NCBI GenBank assembly: GCA_905215345.1
Contig: CAJMPR010000004.1
Location: 1 to 64,000 of the forward strand
DNA length: 64,000 nucleotides
From: an uncultured bacterium
GTDB lineage: Bacteria; Bacteroidota; Bacteroidia; Bacteroidales; Bacteroidaceae
Reading direction: 5' to 3'
Shown one piece after another: positions 1 to 8,415 of the stretch. Each line of letters starts with the position of its first letter. The stretch's first letter is position 1. The position numbers and the translations under genes are program-made. The notes under the pieces are model-generated. The model searched no databases, was not told the DNA's origin, and worked only from the letters and a program-made list of their open reading frames with translations.

Positions 1-27
1 CAGACAAAGGAAAATGAGAAAAGTTAG

Positions 28-2775
28 TGTTTTAAGGGGTGGGAAACTTTAGTTAATAATATTGTCAGGAAGATTATTCCCTATAAAGGAAACCTTTTGC
101 TGGCAACCCATAATGGGGTTGGTCTGTTTAATCCGGAAACAGGCGAATGTTCCAAACTTTTGGATGACAGCAGATTGAATAACCGGCAAATTATAGACAT
201 GCTTCTTGACAAGCATAATAACCTGTGGTACTCCTATCCATTGGGCTTGGTGAAGTATAACCTTGAAACGAAAAAGCAGAATGAATATTTTGCACCTACC
301 ACTTCGGATAGAGTCATTGGCAGCAATCTGATAAATGTTCTTTTTGAAGATAAGAAAGGGAATATCTGGGCAGGTTCCAGTGGAGATGGTATCTTTTTGT
401 ATCATCCGGACACAGATACTTTCCAGTCTTATAACTCTCATAATTCCGATTTAATAAACGATTATATTCTTGATATACACGAATCCCTTTCCGGTTATCT
501 GCTGATAGCCAGCAATCAGGGATTCAGCCGTTTCGATAAGGAGAATCAACGTTTCTATAATTACAACAAGCAAAATGGTTTTCCAATGACTGCTTTGAAT
601 CCTTACGGCTTGTTCGTTGCGAGTGATAATGAGATTTTTCTTTCAGGGCCTAAGGTGATGATTTCTTTTTTTGAGAAAGAGCTGAACTCCTACGTTAAGC
701 CCTATCAGCTTAACTTTACCTCTTTGGAAGTCAACAATAAACTGATCTTACCGAATGATGATTCCAATATTCTTTCAGAGTCCATTCTGTATCAACCGCA
801 AATCAATCTCAATCACAATCATTCCATTATTACGATTAATTTCTCGTTGTCCAATTATGTATCGGTTCTGAAAAACAAGATATATTATAAACTGGAAGGT
901 TTTGACAAAGAATGGATCAGTGCAGGTTATCGCAAGAGTATTACTTATACCAATCTTAATCCCGGTACCTATAAATTGATGATAAGAAGCTCCGAAGAGT
1001 ATTCGGATAAGGAAACTATATTTAAGGAGCTTGATATTGTGGTAAATCCTCCTTTCTACAAATCAGTATGGGCATATGTTATTTATGTGGTTATCTTGAT
1101 TGTTTCAATCTATCTGATAGTGAGCTTCTATACTTCCAAGTTAAGGTTGCGGGCATCACTTGAATTTGAGAAAAAGGAAAAGATACAGATAGCGGAATTG
1201 AACCAGTCCAAGCTTAGGTTCTTTACCAATATATCGCATGAGTTCCGTACTCCGCTGACCTTGATTGTAAGCCAACTGGAAATGCTGATGGAGCGTAGTG
1301 ACATTCAGCCGTTGGTATATAGCAAGATGGTGAATATCCATCGGAATACCTTACGCATGAAGCGACTGATTACAGAATTGCTTGATTTTAGAAAACAAGA
1401 ACAGGGCTTCGAGCAGTTCAAATTCAGCAGACAGGATATTTATTCGTTCTTGGATGAAATCTATCAGGCTTTCAAGGAGTATGCAAGGGGTAAACATATT
1501 AATCTTGAATACTTTAACAAAGACCGGTCGCTGGATGTATGGTTCGATGTGGTACAGTTGGAGAAGGTAGTTTATAACCTCCTTTCCAATGCTTTTAAAT
1601 ATACTCCTTTGGGGGGGACAGTTTCACTGTCGGTACAGGAGTACGATAATAGCGTTGTGATTCTTATCTCAGATACAGGTGTGGGAATTGCCGAAGAGAA
1701 CCTGGACAAGATATTCGACCGTTTCTATCAGGTCGATAGCCAGGATAACCAGAAAGGGACAGGTATCGGTCTGGCACTCGCAAAAAGTATTATCGAGGCT
1801 CATAAAGGGAAGATTTGTGCCCAGAGTTTGAAAGGCAAGGGAACGACGTTCGTTGTGGAACTGCCATTGGGCGATAATCATATTTCGGCTTCACAAAAGG
1901 TGGCAACTCCCGATATCGATTCTTCCTGTATTTCAGAACTGACAATGTACGGTGATAAGATACCGGGTGATATGGTGGACGATGAAAGTTCCGATAACGG
2001 ACAGGAAGAAGCTTCGAATAAGATACTGATTGTGGAAGATAATGAAGAGCTCAGAGGGCTGTTGGTACGGTTGTTTTCTAAGGTCTATCAGGTGTACGAA
2101 GCACAAGACGGTGAAGAGGGGTTTGAGAAAACCAAGGAGGTGCAACCCGATATTGTACTCAGTGATATCATGATGCCCAAGATGTCCGGTATAGAAATGT
2201 GCCGGATGATAAAAAGCAATTTTGACACCTCACATATTCCTGTGATACTGCTTACGGCACAAACGGCAGAGGAATTTACTATACAAGGGTTAAAAATGGG
2301 GGCGGATGACTATGTTACTAAACCTTTTAATGTGAAGCATTTGTTTATGCGTTGTAATAACCTTGTGAACGGCCGAAAGCTGTTACAGAAAAAATACGCT
2401 AAACAAATGGATAACAATGTAGATATTTTAGCAACCAATGGCGCAGACCACCAGTTTATGGAGCAATGCGTAGCCTGTATTGAGCAGAACATAGATAATC
2501 CGGACTTTGACGTGAATATGTTTGCCCAGGCCATGAATATCGGACGTACCAAGTTGTTCCTGAAACTGAAAGGAATAACGGGACAGACACCGAATGACTT
2601 TATTTTGAACGTCAGGCTGAAGAAAGCACAAATGTTGCTGATGCAGACTGATACGAAAACAATCTCAGAAATAGCTTATGAAGTGGGCTTCAACTCTCCG
2701 AGTTATTTTATCAAACGGTTTAGGGAGCTGTTTGGGGTAACACCGGCGCAGTTCCAGAAGGGAGAGTCGGTGTAG
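28..2775 (+). CDS. Hybrid two-component system sensor/regulator (HTCS), 5' incomplete
   Basis: PUL regulator in which one polypeptide senses a periplasmic oligosaccharide and binds DNA in the cytoplasm. Numbering from the TTG at 97 (892 residues), the order is: four or so beta-propeller repeats (LLLATHNGVGLF, NIWAGSSGDGIF), a Y_Y_Y domain (~240-315), one membrane helix (~323-345), HisKA with SHEFRTPLTL (phospho-acceptor H381), HATPase_c (DTGVGIAEENLDKIF, GTGIGLALAKS), a receiver domain (acceptor D690 in SDIMMPKMSG) and a C-terminal AraC-type HTH. Family members run to about 1300-1400 residues with two full propellers, so roughly 450 N-terminal residues and the signal peptide are absent. The frame reads as propeller sequence back to 28 but has TAG at 25-27. 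Either the gene is truncated or interrupted here, or its true frame upstream lies outside the window. It directly precedes the PUL genes and probably controls them. Confidence 0.85.
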   Translation, partial: CFKGWETLVNNIVRKIIPYKGNLLLATHNGVGLFNPETGECSKLLDDSRLNNRQIIDMLLDKHNNLWYSYPLGLVKYNLETKKQNEYFAPTTSDRVIGSNLINVLFEDKKGNIWAGSSGDGIFLYHPDTDTFQSYNSHNSDLINDYILDIHESLSGYLLIASNQGFSRFDKENQRFYNYNKQNGFPMTALNPYGLFVASDNEIFLSGPKVMISFFEKELNSYVKPYQLNFTSLEVNNKLILPNDDSNILSESILYQPQINLNHNHSIITINFSLSNYVSVLKNKIYYKLEGFDKEWISAGYRKSITYTNLNPGTYKLMIRSSEEYSDKETIFKELDIVVNPPFYKSVWAYVIYVVILIVSIYLIVSFYTSKLRLRASLEFEKKEKIQIAELNQSKLRFFTNISHEFRTPLTLIVSQLEMLMERSDIQPLVYSKMVNIHRNTLRMKRLITELLDFRKQEQGFEQFKFSRQDIYSFLDEIYQAFKEYARGKHINLEYFNKDRSLDVWFDVVQLEKVVYNLLSNAFKYTPLGGTVSLSVQEYDNSVVILISDTGVGIAEENLDKIFDRFYQVDSQDNQKGTGIGLALAKSIIEAHKGKICAQSLKGKGTTFVVELPLGDNHISASQKVATPDIDSSCISELTMYGDKIPGDMVDDESSDNGQEEASNKILIVEDNEELRGLLVRLFSKVYQVYEAQDGEEGFEKTKEVQPDIVLSDIMMPKMSGIEMCRMIKSNFDTSHIPVILLTAQTAEEFTIQGLKMGADDYVTKPFNVKHLFMRCNNLVNGRKLLQKKYAKQMDNNVDILATNGADHQFMEQCVACIEQNIDNPDFDVNMFAQAMNIGRTKLFLKLKGITGQTPNDFILNVRLKKAQMLLMQTDTKTISEIAYEVGFNSPSYFIKRFRELFGVTPAQFQKGESV

Positions 2776-2827
2776 CGGACGGATGCCCGCTAAAAGTTGA
2801 CAATTGATAATTTATAAATAGTAACAC

Positions 2828-5689
2828 ATGAAGACAAGACTATTATGCGCCTTTTGTCTGTTATCTCCGTTGGCATTGTCGGCGGCTGATATTCAGAAGA
2901 TAACCCCTATTACGACCGATAAAGATGTCAAAATAGAGGTGGCTTTGTCTGCGGAGGCAGGCGAACGATTATTACTCGATGCTACAATTATTCATTCACA
3001 GAGTAAAGAGAAACTATGCAGTTTCTCCAAAGAGTTCCTTTTCGCCCACAGAGCCGATACTACCGTAGTGCTAAGTACAAACGGCTTAACTCCTAAATTG
3101 TGGAGTCCGGTTTCCCCCGTGCTCTATGACCTTACCTTGAAAGCAGGCAACCGGACTTTAGAGAAACGTATCGGTTTCAGGAAGTTTGAGATGCGTGATG
3201 GGGTTTTCTACCTGAATGACAAACCCGTTTATTTGCGTGGAAACGCCATTAATCCGCCGGAGCGGGGCATACCGCAACAACTGGAACGAAGTAAGGAATT
3301 TGCCCGTGATTATATCCGCTTTATGAAGAGCCTGAACATAAACATCATCCGTATTCCTGACAATCAGAATTGGATGGACGTATGCGACGAAGAAGGGATG
3401 ATGATTTTTGCCGGCAGGTACGGTCGCCCTAAACATGCTACGCAGACGGCTCCTCCAACAGATTTTGACTTATCATTGAAGACTTATAAGGAAATAGACC
3501 TGGGGCCGTTTACTTCCCATCCCTCTGTGGTGATTTATATTATGTCTAATGAAATGCCCTACGAAGGGAAGACGGGCGATTTATACCGTGATTTCTTTAC
3601 CCGTATGCACCAAGAACTTAAAAAGTGGGACAGTACCCGCCTGTATATCTGTAATGCCGGTTATGGTTTGGGCAAATCTGCCGATATCTATGATGTACAC
3701 CGGTACTGGGGTTGGTATTATAATACTTTCCTCACCTACCTGAATATGCGCGATAAAAGCATGTGGCAGAATCCGGGCAGAGTACAACCCATCACTTTCA
3801 CCGAGTGTGTAGGTAACTATACCGGTATAGACGGGCGCTTTAATCTCTGTTCAAGAACCAAACAGCCCGGTTCGCAGAAGTGCTGGACGGGACATTTACC
3901 CGATGCCGAACAAGCCCAAGCTGCTATGGCCTACCAGGCATTTGTCCTGAAGAACGCGACAGAACTGTTTCGACGGTTGAGGAGTCAGAACAGTTGTCTG
4001 GCAGGGACCATGCCTTTTACCATTGTATTCCATAATTGGGACGGAGTGAAATCTTTCTCGGAGATGAAACCCAAGCCGGTGGCAAGACAATATCAACTCA
4101 GCTACCAGCCCGTACTCTTGAGTTGGGAGAACTGGCAGTCACAGGTATATGCGGGGAACAAACTTTCGGTAGTAGCCCATGTGGTTAACGACGATGATAA
4201 TGGTAATGACTTGGACGATGTTCGTTTGCATTGGTGGATGGAACAGGAAGGCAAGAAAGTATTATCAGGGGAAAGCAGTTTTCAGCCTATTCCTTATTAT
4301 GCAACCGATAAGCAGGCGTTAATTATCGATATTCCCCAAACTCTGCCTACGGGAGATTATATGCTGAAAGGCGAGGTTTATTCTAAAGGCCGGAAAGTGT
4401 CGTACAACGAAAGCGAAGTGTTCATTGCCGGAAAAGATTGGAAAGACACGAGCGCTATGGGAACAACGATTTTTGTATATGATACTTCCGTGGGACAGCA
4501 AACGTTGAGTTGTCTGCAAAGAAACGGTTATTCGGTGAAGCCGGTACGTTCGGTTACCGAATTGCCCAAAAACTCTACATTTGTTTTAGGTAAAGATTCG
4601 TGGGATGACAATATGGACAACCAGACCCCACAGTTGAAAGAGTATGTATCTAAAGGTGGGCGTGTCATCTGTCTGGAGCAGAACGAGACAATTTTTAATC
4701 AGTCCTGGTTACCTGTGACGGTAGAGTTTCTGAAAGATAGTAATAATGACCCCGTCTATCTGTCACCTTCGTTGGCATATAAGGACGGTATGAATATTAA
4801 TTTGGAACGTCCATCCCATCCTGTTTTTAAAGGATTGAATCCCCGTATGTTCAGACTTTGGTCCGACTATACATCTTATGATGAGTCAAAGAGTGGTTTC
4901 CCGGCTATCTATCCGGTGAATCGTGGTTATGACCTGAAATCGTCTTCCATAAAAGATGTAGCTATCCTCGCCAATTATAGCCGCGCTTTGGCAGGTACGG
5001 CATTGGCTGAGATGTTCATGGGCAAAGGCTCGGTGCTTTTGTCTGGCTTTGACCTCATAAACCATTGCGGGGTAGACCCGGTGGCTGATAAATTCCTTTC
5101 CAATATGATTCAATATATGACAGTTGATAAGAAGCACGAACGTTATGTAACGGTGAACGATTCTATCATCTGGGGAGACTATGCTTCTGAACGGGGAATA
5201 GTAAATGCCCCGTCTAACGGACTGATGCTGAATACCGTTCCCATTATTCCGAAGGGACAGGAAGATTTGCCTAAATATAAGGTGCAGGTCGATGAATATG
5301 GCTATCAATACGCCGGTTCTTATGGGGGCTGGAATTCTAAGCCGGGAGTACAATACGTAGCTCATGGAAGACGCCCAATGGCTCCGTTCAGATTCTCACG
5401 TGGAGGAAGTCCTGTTATTGACAAGGCTTCTACTACCGGTGAAGGTTATTTTTATCTGGCACTTCCCGGCAAGACGAAAACAATGATTAACGTATTGGAA
5501 AATCCGGTGGATGAACCGCTTAACATCAGCTTTTCAGTTGCAGAAGGCGAATGGAAAGATTACGTTATCCTGCCTAAGCAACAATTAAGTATAAAGACGG
5601 ATATCTCCCGATTGAAAGATAACATGAAAGTAGCGTTGAAAGGCGACAGACGTACAATATTGCTAAAGACAATATTAAGTAAGGAATAG
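2828..5689 (+). CDS. Glycoside hydrolase family 2-like (clan GH-A) with C-terminal amidotransferase-like region
   Basis: Predicted secreted exo-glycosidase (signal peptide about residues 1-20). After an Ig-like N-terminal part (~25-135) comes the GH2 hallmark RIGFRKFEMRDGVFYLNDKP and a TIM barrel with RGNAINPP, the acid/base Glu in IYIMSNEMP (E242) and the candidate nucleophile in TFTECVGN (E326). The usual large N-terminal jelly-roll of GH2 appears absent. The C-terminal half (~430-953) is long; residues ~540-740 (TTIFVYDTS, KEYVSKGGRVICLEQNE, GSVLLSGFDL) look like the GATase/trimerisation fold of some beta-galactosidases. It starts 52 bp after the regulator gene and ends before a strong hairpin at 5782, so it may be co-transcribed with the regulator. 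Substrate cannot be assigned; galactosidase or uronidase activity is possible. Confidence 0.75.
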   Translation: MKTRLLCAFCLLSPLALSAADIQKITPITTDKDVKIEVALSAEAGERLLLDATIIHSQSKEKLCSFSKEFLFAHRADTTVVLSTNGLTPKLWSPVSPVLYDLTLKAGNRTLEKRIGFRKFEMRDGVFYLNDKPVYLRGNAINPPERGIPQQLERSKEFARDYIRFMKSLNINIIRIPDNQNWMDVCDEEGMMIFAGRYGRPKHATQTAPPTDFDLSLKTYKEIDLGPFTSHPSVVIYIMSNEMPYEGKTGDLYRDFFTRMHQELKKWDSTRLYICNAGYGLGKSADIYDVHRYWGWYYNTFLTYLNMRDKSMWQNPGRVQPITFTECVGNYTGIDGRFNLCSRTKQPGSQKCWTGHLPDAEQAQAAMAYQAFVLKNATELFRRLRSQNSCLAGTMPFTIVFHNWDGVKSFSEMKPKPVARQYQLSYQPVLLSWENWQSQVYAGNKLSVVAHVVNDDDNGNDLDDVRLHWWMEQEGKKVLSGESSFQPIPYYATDKQALIIDIPQTLPTGDYMLKGEVYSKGRKVSYNESEVFIAGKDWKDTSAMGTTIFVYDTSVGQQTLSCLQRNGYSVKPVRSVTELPKNSTFVLGKDSWDDNMDNQTPQLKEYVSKGGRVICLEQNETIFNQSWLPVTVEFLKDSNNDPVYLSPSLAYKDGMNINLERPSHPVFKGLNPRMFRLWSDYTSYDESKSGFPAIYPVNRGYDLKSSSIKDVAILANYSRALAGTALAEMFMGKGSVLLSGFDLINHCGVDPVADKFLSNMIQYMTVDKKHERYVTVNDSIIWGDYASERGIVNAPSNGLMLNTVPIIPKGQEDLPKYKVQVDEYGYQYAGSYGGWNSKPGVQYVAHGRRPMAPFRFSRGGSPVIDKASTTGEGYFYLALPGKTKTMINVLENPVDEPLNISFSVAEGEWKDYVILPKQQLSIKTDISRLKDNMKVALKGDRRTILLKTILSKE

Positions 5690-5702
5690 CGTTGAAAATT
5701 AA

Positions 5703-5857
5703 GGCTGAACACACTTCGCCTTAGGACTGAACGTCTTTAAGTCTTACATTGAAAGGTCAAAACATAGGGATTTTATAAAATAAAACACCCGGATGTTTTA
5801 AGGTAAAACATCCGGGTGTTTTTGATGTTCAGTCCTAAGATGAAGTATGTTCAGCCC
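5703..5857. repeat. Nested palindrome: 30-bp inverted repeat enclosing a perfect 19-bp terminator hairpin
   Basis: This fills most of the 344-bp gap 5690-6033. The outer arms 5703-5732 and 5828-5857 match at about 27 of 30 positions when one is reverse-complemented. The inner stem 5782-5800/5804-5822 is a perfect 19-bp pair with a 3-nt loop, ending in T residues. As a transcription terminator it would close the regulator-GH2 unit. The outer arms exceed a normal terminator and look like a mobile palindromic repeat that carries one. The rest of the gap (5858-6033) shows no gene. Confidence 0.75.
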
Positions 5858-6033
5858 CTATGTGAAAACAATTCGGTTTGCGGGCTATCTATTTCTTCCA
5901 ATTAGGAGGGAAAAAGTTAAATCGTGCAGAAAGCCGGTCTTCCGTACAATGTTGATTCTTAAAAGAACGATTCTTATATCCTGCAATATACAAAAGCGGG
6001 ATATTTGCCGGTGAAATATAAATCAGACAAACT

Positions 6034-8292
6034 ATGAAACGCATATTATTCTCTTTGTACTTATCCTTGATATCGGTCATGTTAATGGCTGCCGACGGAT
6101 TTACGGTAGCCGATGTTTTCACCGATCACATGGTATTGCAACGTAATGCGAAAGTAAAGGTTTGGGGAGAAGCAACGAGCGGTTCACAGGTTGAAGTCCT
6201 CTTTGACGGGCAGAGCCGGAAAGCAAAAGCTGTCGGGGGGAAATGGCAGGTTACTTTAAATACCGGAGAGGCGGGAGGACCGTATACATTAGAAATTATA
6301 AATGGGTTTAATAAGGTTAGTTTTCAAGATGTTTTCGTAGGTGACGTATGGTTGGCGGGTGGTCAGTCGAACATGGAGTTTGCCTTGCGCAGGGTAAAAT
6401 ATGCGCAGGCAGAAATCAGTTTGGCGGACTATCCACAAATACGTTATTATAAAGTGCCGCGGAAATTCTATCCGGAGCAGGAAGTGCCTAAAGCATCCTG
6501 GAGTGTGTGTTCACCTCAGACGGCATCGGAGTTTGCAGCTATCGCTTATTACTTCGCCAGAAACATACAAAAGGAATTGAATATTCCTATCGGCATCATT
6601 CAAACGCCTGTAGGAGGAACTACGGTTGAGGCTTGGACGAGCCGTAAACTGTTGATGTCGGATAACGATTTTCGTCCGATAGTGCAGTATTATGATAGTA
6701 TTGTGAATTCTTATGGACAGGGTGGATATGAGAAATTATACGACCGATATGTTTCAACCCTGAAAGAATATAACCAATTGAACACAGCGCAAAAGAAGAA
6801 CATCGACAAACCGGTAGAACCTATGGGCGGCAGGAATTTCCACCGCCCGATAGGTCTCTCCGAAACTATGCTGAGTACAGTTGTTCCTTATACATTGAAA
6901 GGTTTCCTTTTTTATCAGGGAGAGTCGAATACCGCCCGTGGAGCGCAATACCGTAAACTGTTCCCCGCCATGATAAAAGAGTGGAGAGCTCTGTGGGGAC
7001 AAGGTGAACTTCCTTTCCTCTTTATCCAGCTACCCAGATTTGAGACAAAAACACGCTATTGGAATGAATTGCGTGAAGCGCAATATCTTACTTCCCTTCA
7101 CGTGAAGAACACGGCTATGGTCGTTTCTTTCGACCAGGGGAATCCGAAAGACATTCACCCTACGGTAAAAGATACGGTGGGTTGGCGGTTGTCCCAACTG
7201 GCATTGGGGAAAGTTTATGGCAAGAAGATTGTTTGCCAGGGGCCGGAGTTCAAAAAGATGACAAAGACCGCCGACGGTTGTTTGTTACTCGATTTCGTCA
7301 ATACCGGTGCGGGGCTGGTTGCGAAGGATAAGGCTCCTGCACTTTCGGGCTTTATGATTGCAGGCAGAGACGGTAAGTTTTATCCTGCTGAGGCTACTAT
7401 TGTGGGTGGAAGCCGGGTACGGGTGAAAAGCAATGAGGTCAAGGAACCTGTGGATGTCCGTTATCTCTGGGTGAACAGTGCCGAACAGAATTTATTTAAT
7501 AAAGAAGGTTTCCCGGCATTTCCTTTCCGTACAGACAAGTATAGGCTGGAAACAGAAGGTGTGTGTGTGAATCCCGATCCGGTGATTCCCGCTCTCGATT
7601 TATTCCTTTGCATCGGTCAGTCCAATATGGCGGGACGGGGCATTATTACAGATAACTACAAGGGTAGTATAAAGAATACCTATTTACTTACTCCTGCCGG
7701 TGGTATGGAACCTGCACGTAATCCGTTGAACAAATATTCTACAATCCGTAAACGGTTGGACTTGCAGGGGGTGGGACCAGCCTACTCATTTGCAAAAGCA
7801 GTTGCAGATAAAACCGGACGTTCGTTGGGATTAGTAGTCAATGCCCGTGGAGGCAGTTCCATAAACTCATGGTTGAAGGGGGCGAAAGACAATTATTACG
7901 ACGAAACTTTGTCGCGTATGCGTCAGGCGATGAAGTTCGGTACTTTGAAAGCTATTATTTGGCATCAGGGAGAAAGCGACAGTAGTGATCCGCAGGCATA
8001 TATGTTGAAACTGCAACAGTTTGTGGCCGATTTGCGGGAAGGTTTAGGCGATTCGACCCTGCCCTTTATTGTGGGCGAACTGGCAGAGTGGAGGAAGAAC
8101 GGAACATCAGAGGCCTTCAATGAGATGCTGCGTACAGTTCCTCAGTACATTCCTAATTCGTATTGTGTGTCATCGGGAGAACTTGTACCTCTGATTAACG
8201 AAAGCGATCCGCATTTCAGTGCAGATAGCCAAATTATACTGGGTAGGAGATATGCGGAGGCGGTTTATAAAGCTTGTTATTCAGGTAAGTGA
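6034..8292 (+). CDS. Tandem SGNH/SASA-type carbohydrate acetylesterase (two catalytic domains)
   Basis: Secreted (signal peptide ~1-20) and predicted to remove O-acetyl groups from the PUL glycan. The first domain (~20-500) is of the sialate-O-acetylesterase-like type: an N-terminal beta domain, then block I GGQSNMEF (Ser112), PVGGTTVEAW, FYQGESN and the His motif IHPTVKD. The second domain (~515-752) is a separate SASA/SGNH unit with IGQSNMAG (Ser530), WHQGESD and catalytic Asp/His in SDPHFS (D725, H727). Both domains keep their catalytic residues. The fusion suggests removal of two acetyl positions, or of one position in two contexts. The gene is preceded by a hairpin and its stop codon abuts an intergenic palindrome (8293-8396). 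Confidence 0.82.
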   Translation: MKRILFSLYLSLISVMLMAADGFTVADVFTDHMVLQRNAKVKVWGEATSGSQVEVLFDGQSRKAKAVGGKWQVTLNTGEAGGPYTLEIINGFNKVSFQDVFVGDVWLAGGQSNMEFALRRVKYAQAEISLADYPQIRYYKVPRKFYPEQEVPKASWSVCSPQTASEFAAIAYYFARNIQKELNIPIGIIQTPVGGTTVEAWTSRKLLMSDNDFRPIVQYYDSIVNSYGQGGYEKLYDRYVSTLKEYNQLNTAQKKNIDKPVEPMGGRNFHRPIGLSETMLSTVVPYTLKGFLFYQGESNTARGAQYRKLFPAMIKEWRALWGQGELPFLFIQLPRFETKTRYWNELREAQYLTSLHVKNTAMVVSFDQGNPKDIHPTVKDTVGWRLSQLALGKVYGKKIVCQGPEFKKMTKTADGCLLLDFVNTGAGLVAKDKAPALSGFMIAGRDGKFYPAEATIVGGSRVRVKSNEVKEPVDVRYLWVNSAEQNLFNKEGFPAFPFRTDKYRLETEGVCVNPDPVIPALDLFLCIGQSNMAGRGIITDNYKGSIKNTYLLTPAGGMEPARNPLNKYSTIRKRLDLQGVGPAYSFAKAVADKTGRSLGLVVNARGGSSINSWLKGAKDNYYDETLSRMRQAMKFGTLKAIIWHQGESDSSDPQAYMLKLQQFVADLREGLGDSTLPFIVGELAEWRKNGTSEAFNEMLRTVPQYIPNSYCVSSGELVPLINESDPHFSADSQIILGRRYAEAVYKACYSGK

Positions 8293-8396
8293 CTCCTCGG
8301 CTCCCTTAAGGGGAAGGAGGATACTCCATCTTGTATTTATTTAAAAACACTTTAAAGTAAAACTATCCCTTTTCCCCTTTAGGGGACCGAAGGGTT
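8293..8396. repeat. Dispersed intergenic palindrome, copy A
   Basis: Imperfect inverted repeat: left arm ~8293-8326, right arm ~8362-8396, with an AT-rich centre. Each arm carries the core CCCCTTT/AAAGGGGA. It begins immediately after the esterase stop codon and occupies nearly the whole gap to the next gene. Related copies lie at 25758-25842 and 52620-52737. In RNA it would form a long hairpin, and it may end or stabilise transcripts. Confidence 0.7.
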
Positions 8397-8415
8397 CATA
8401 ACACAAAATAAACTT

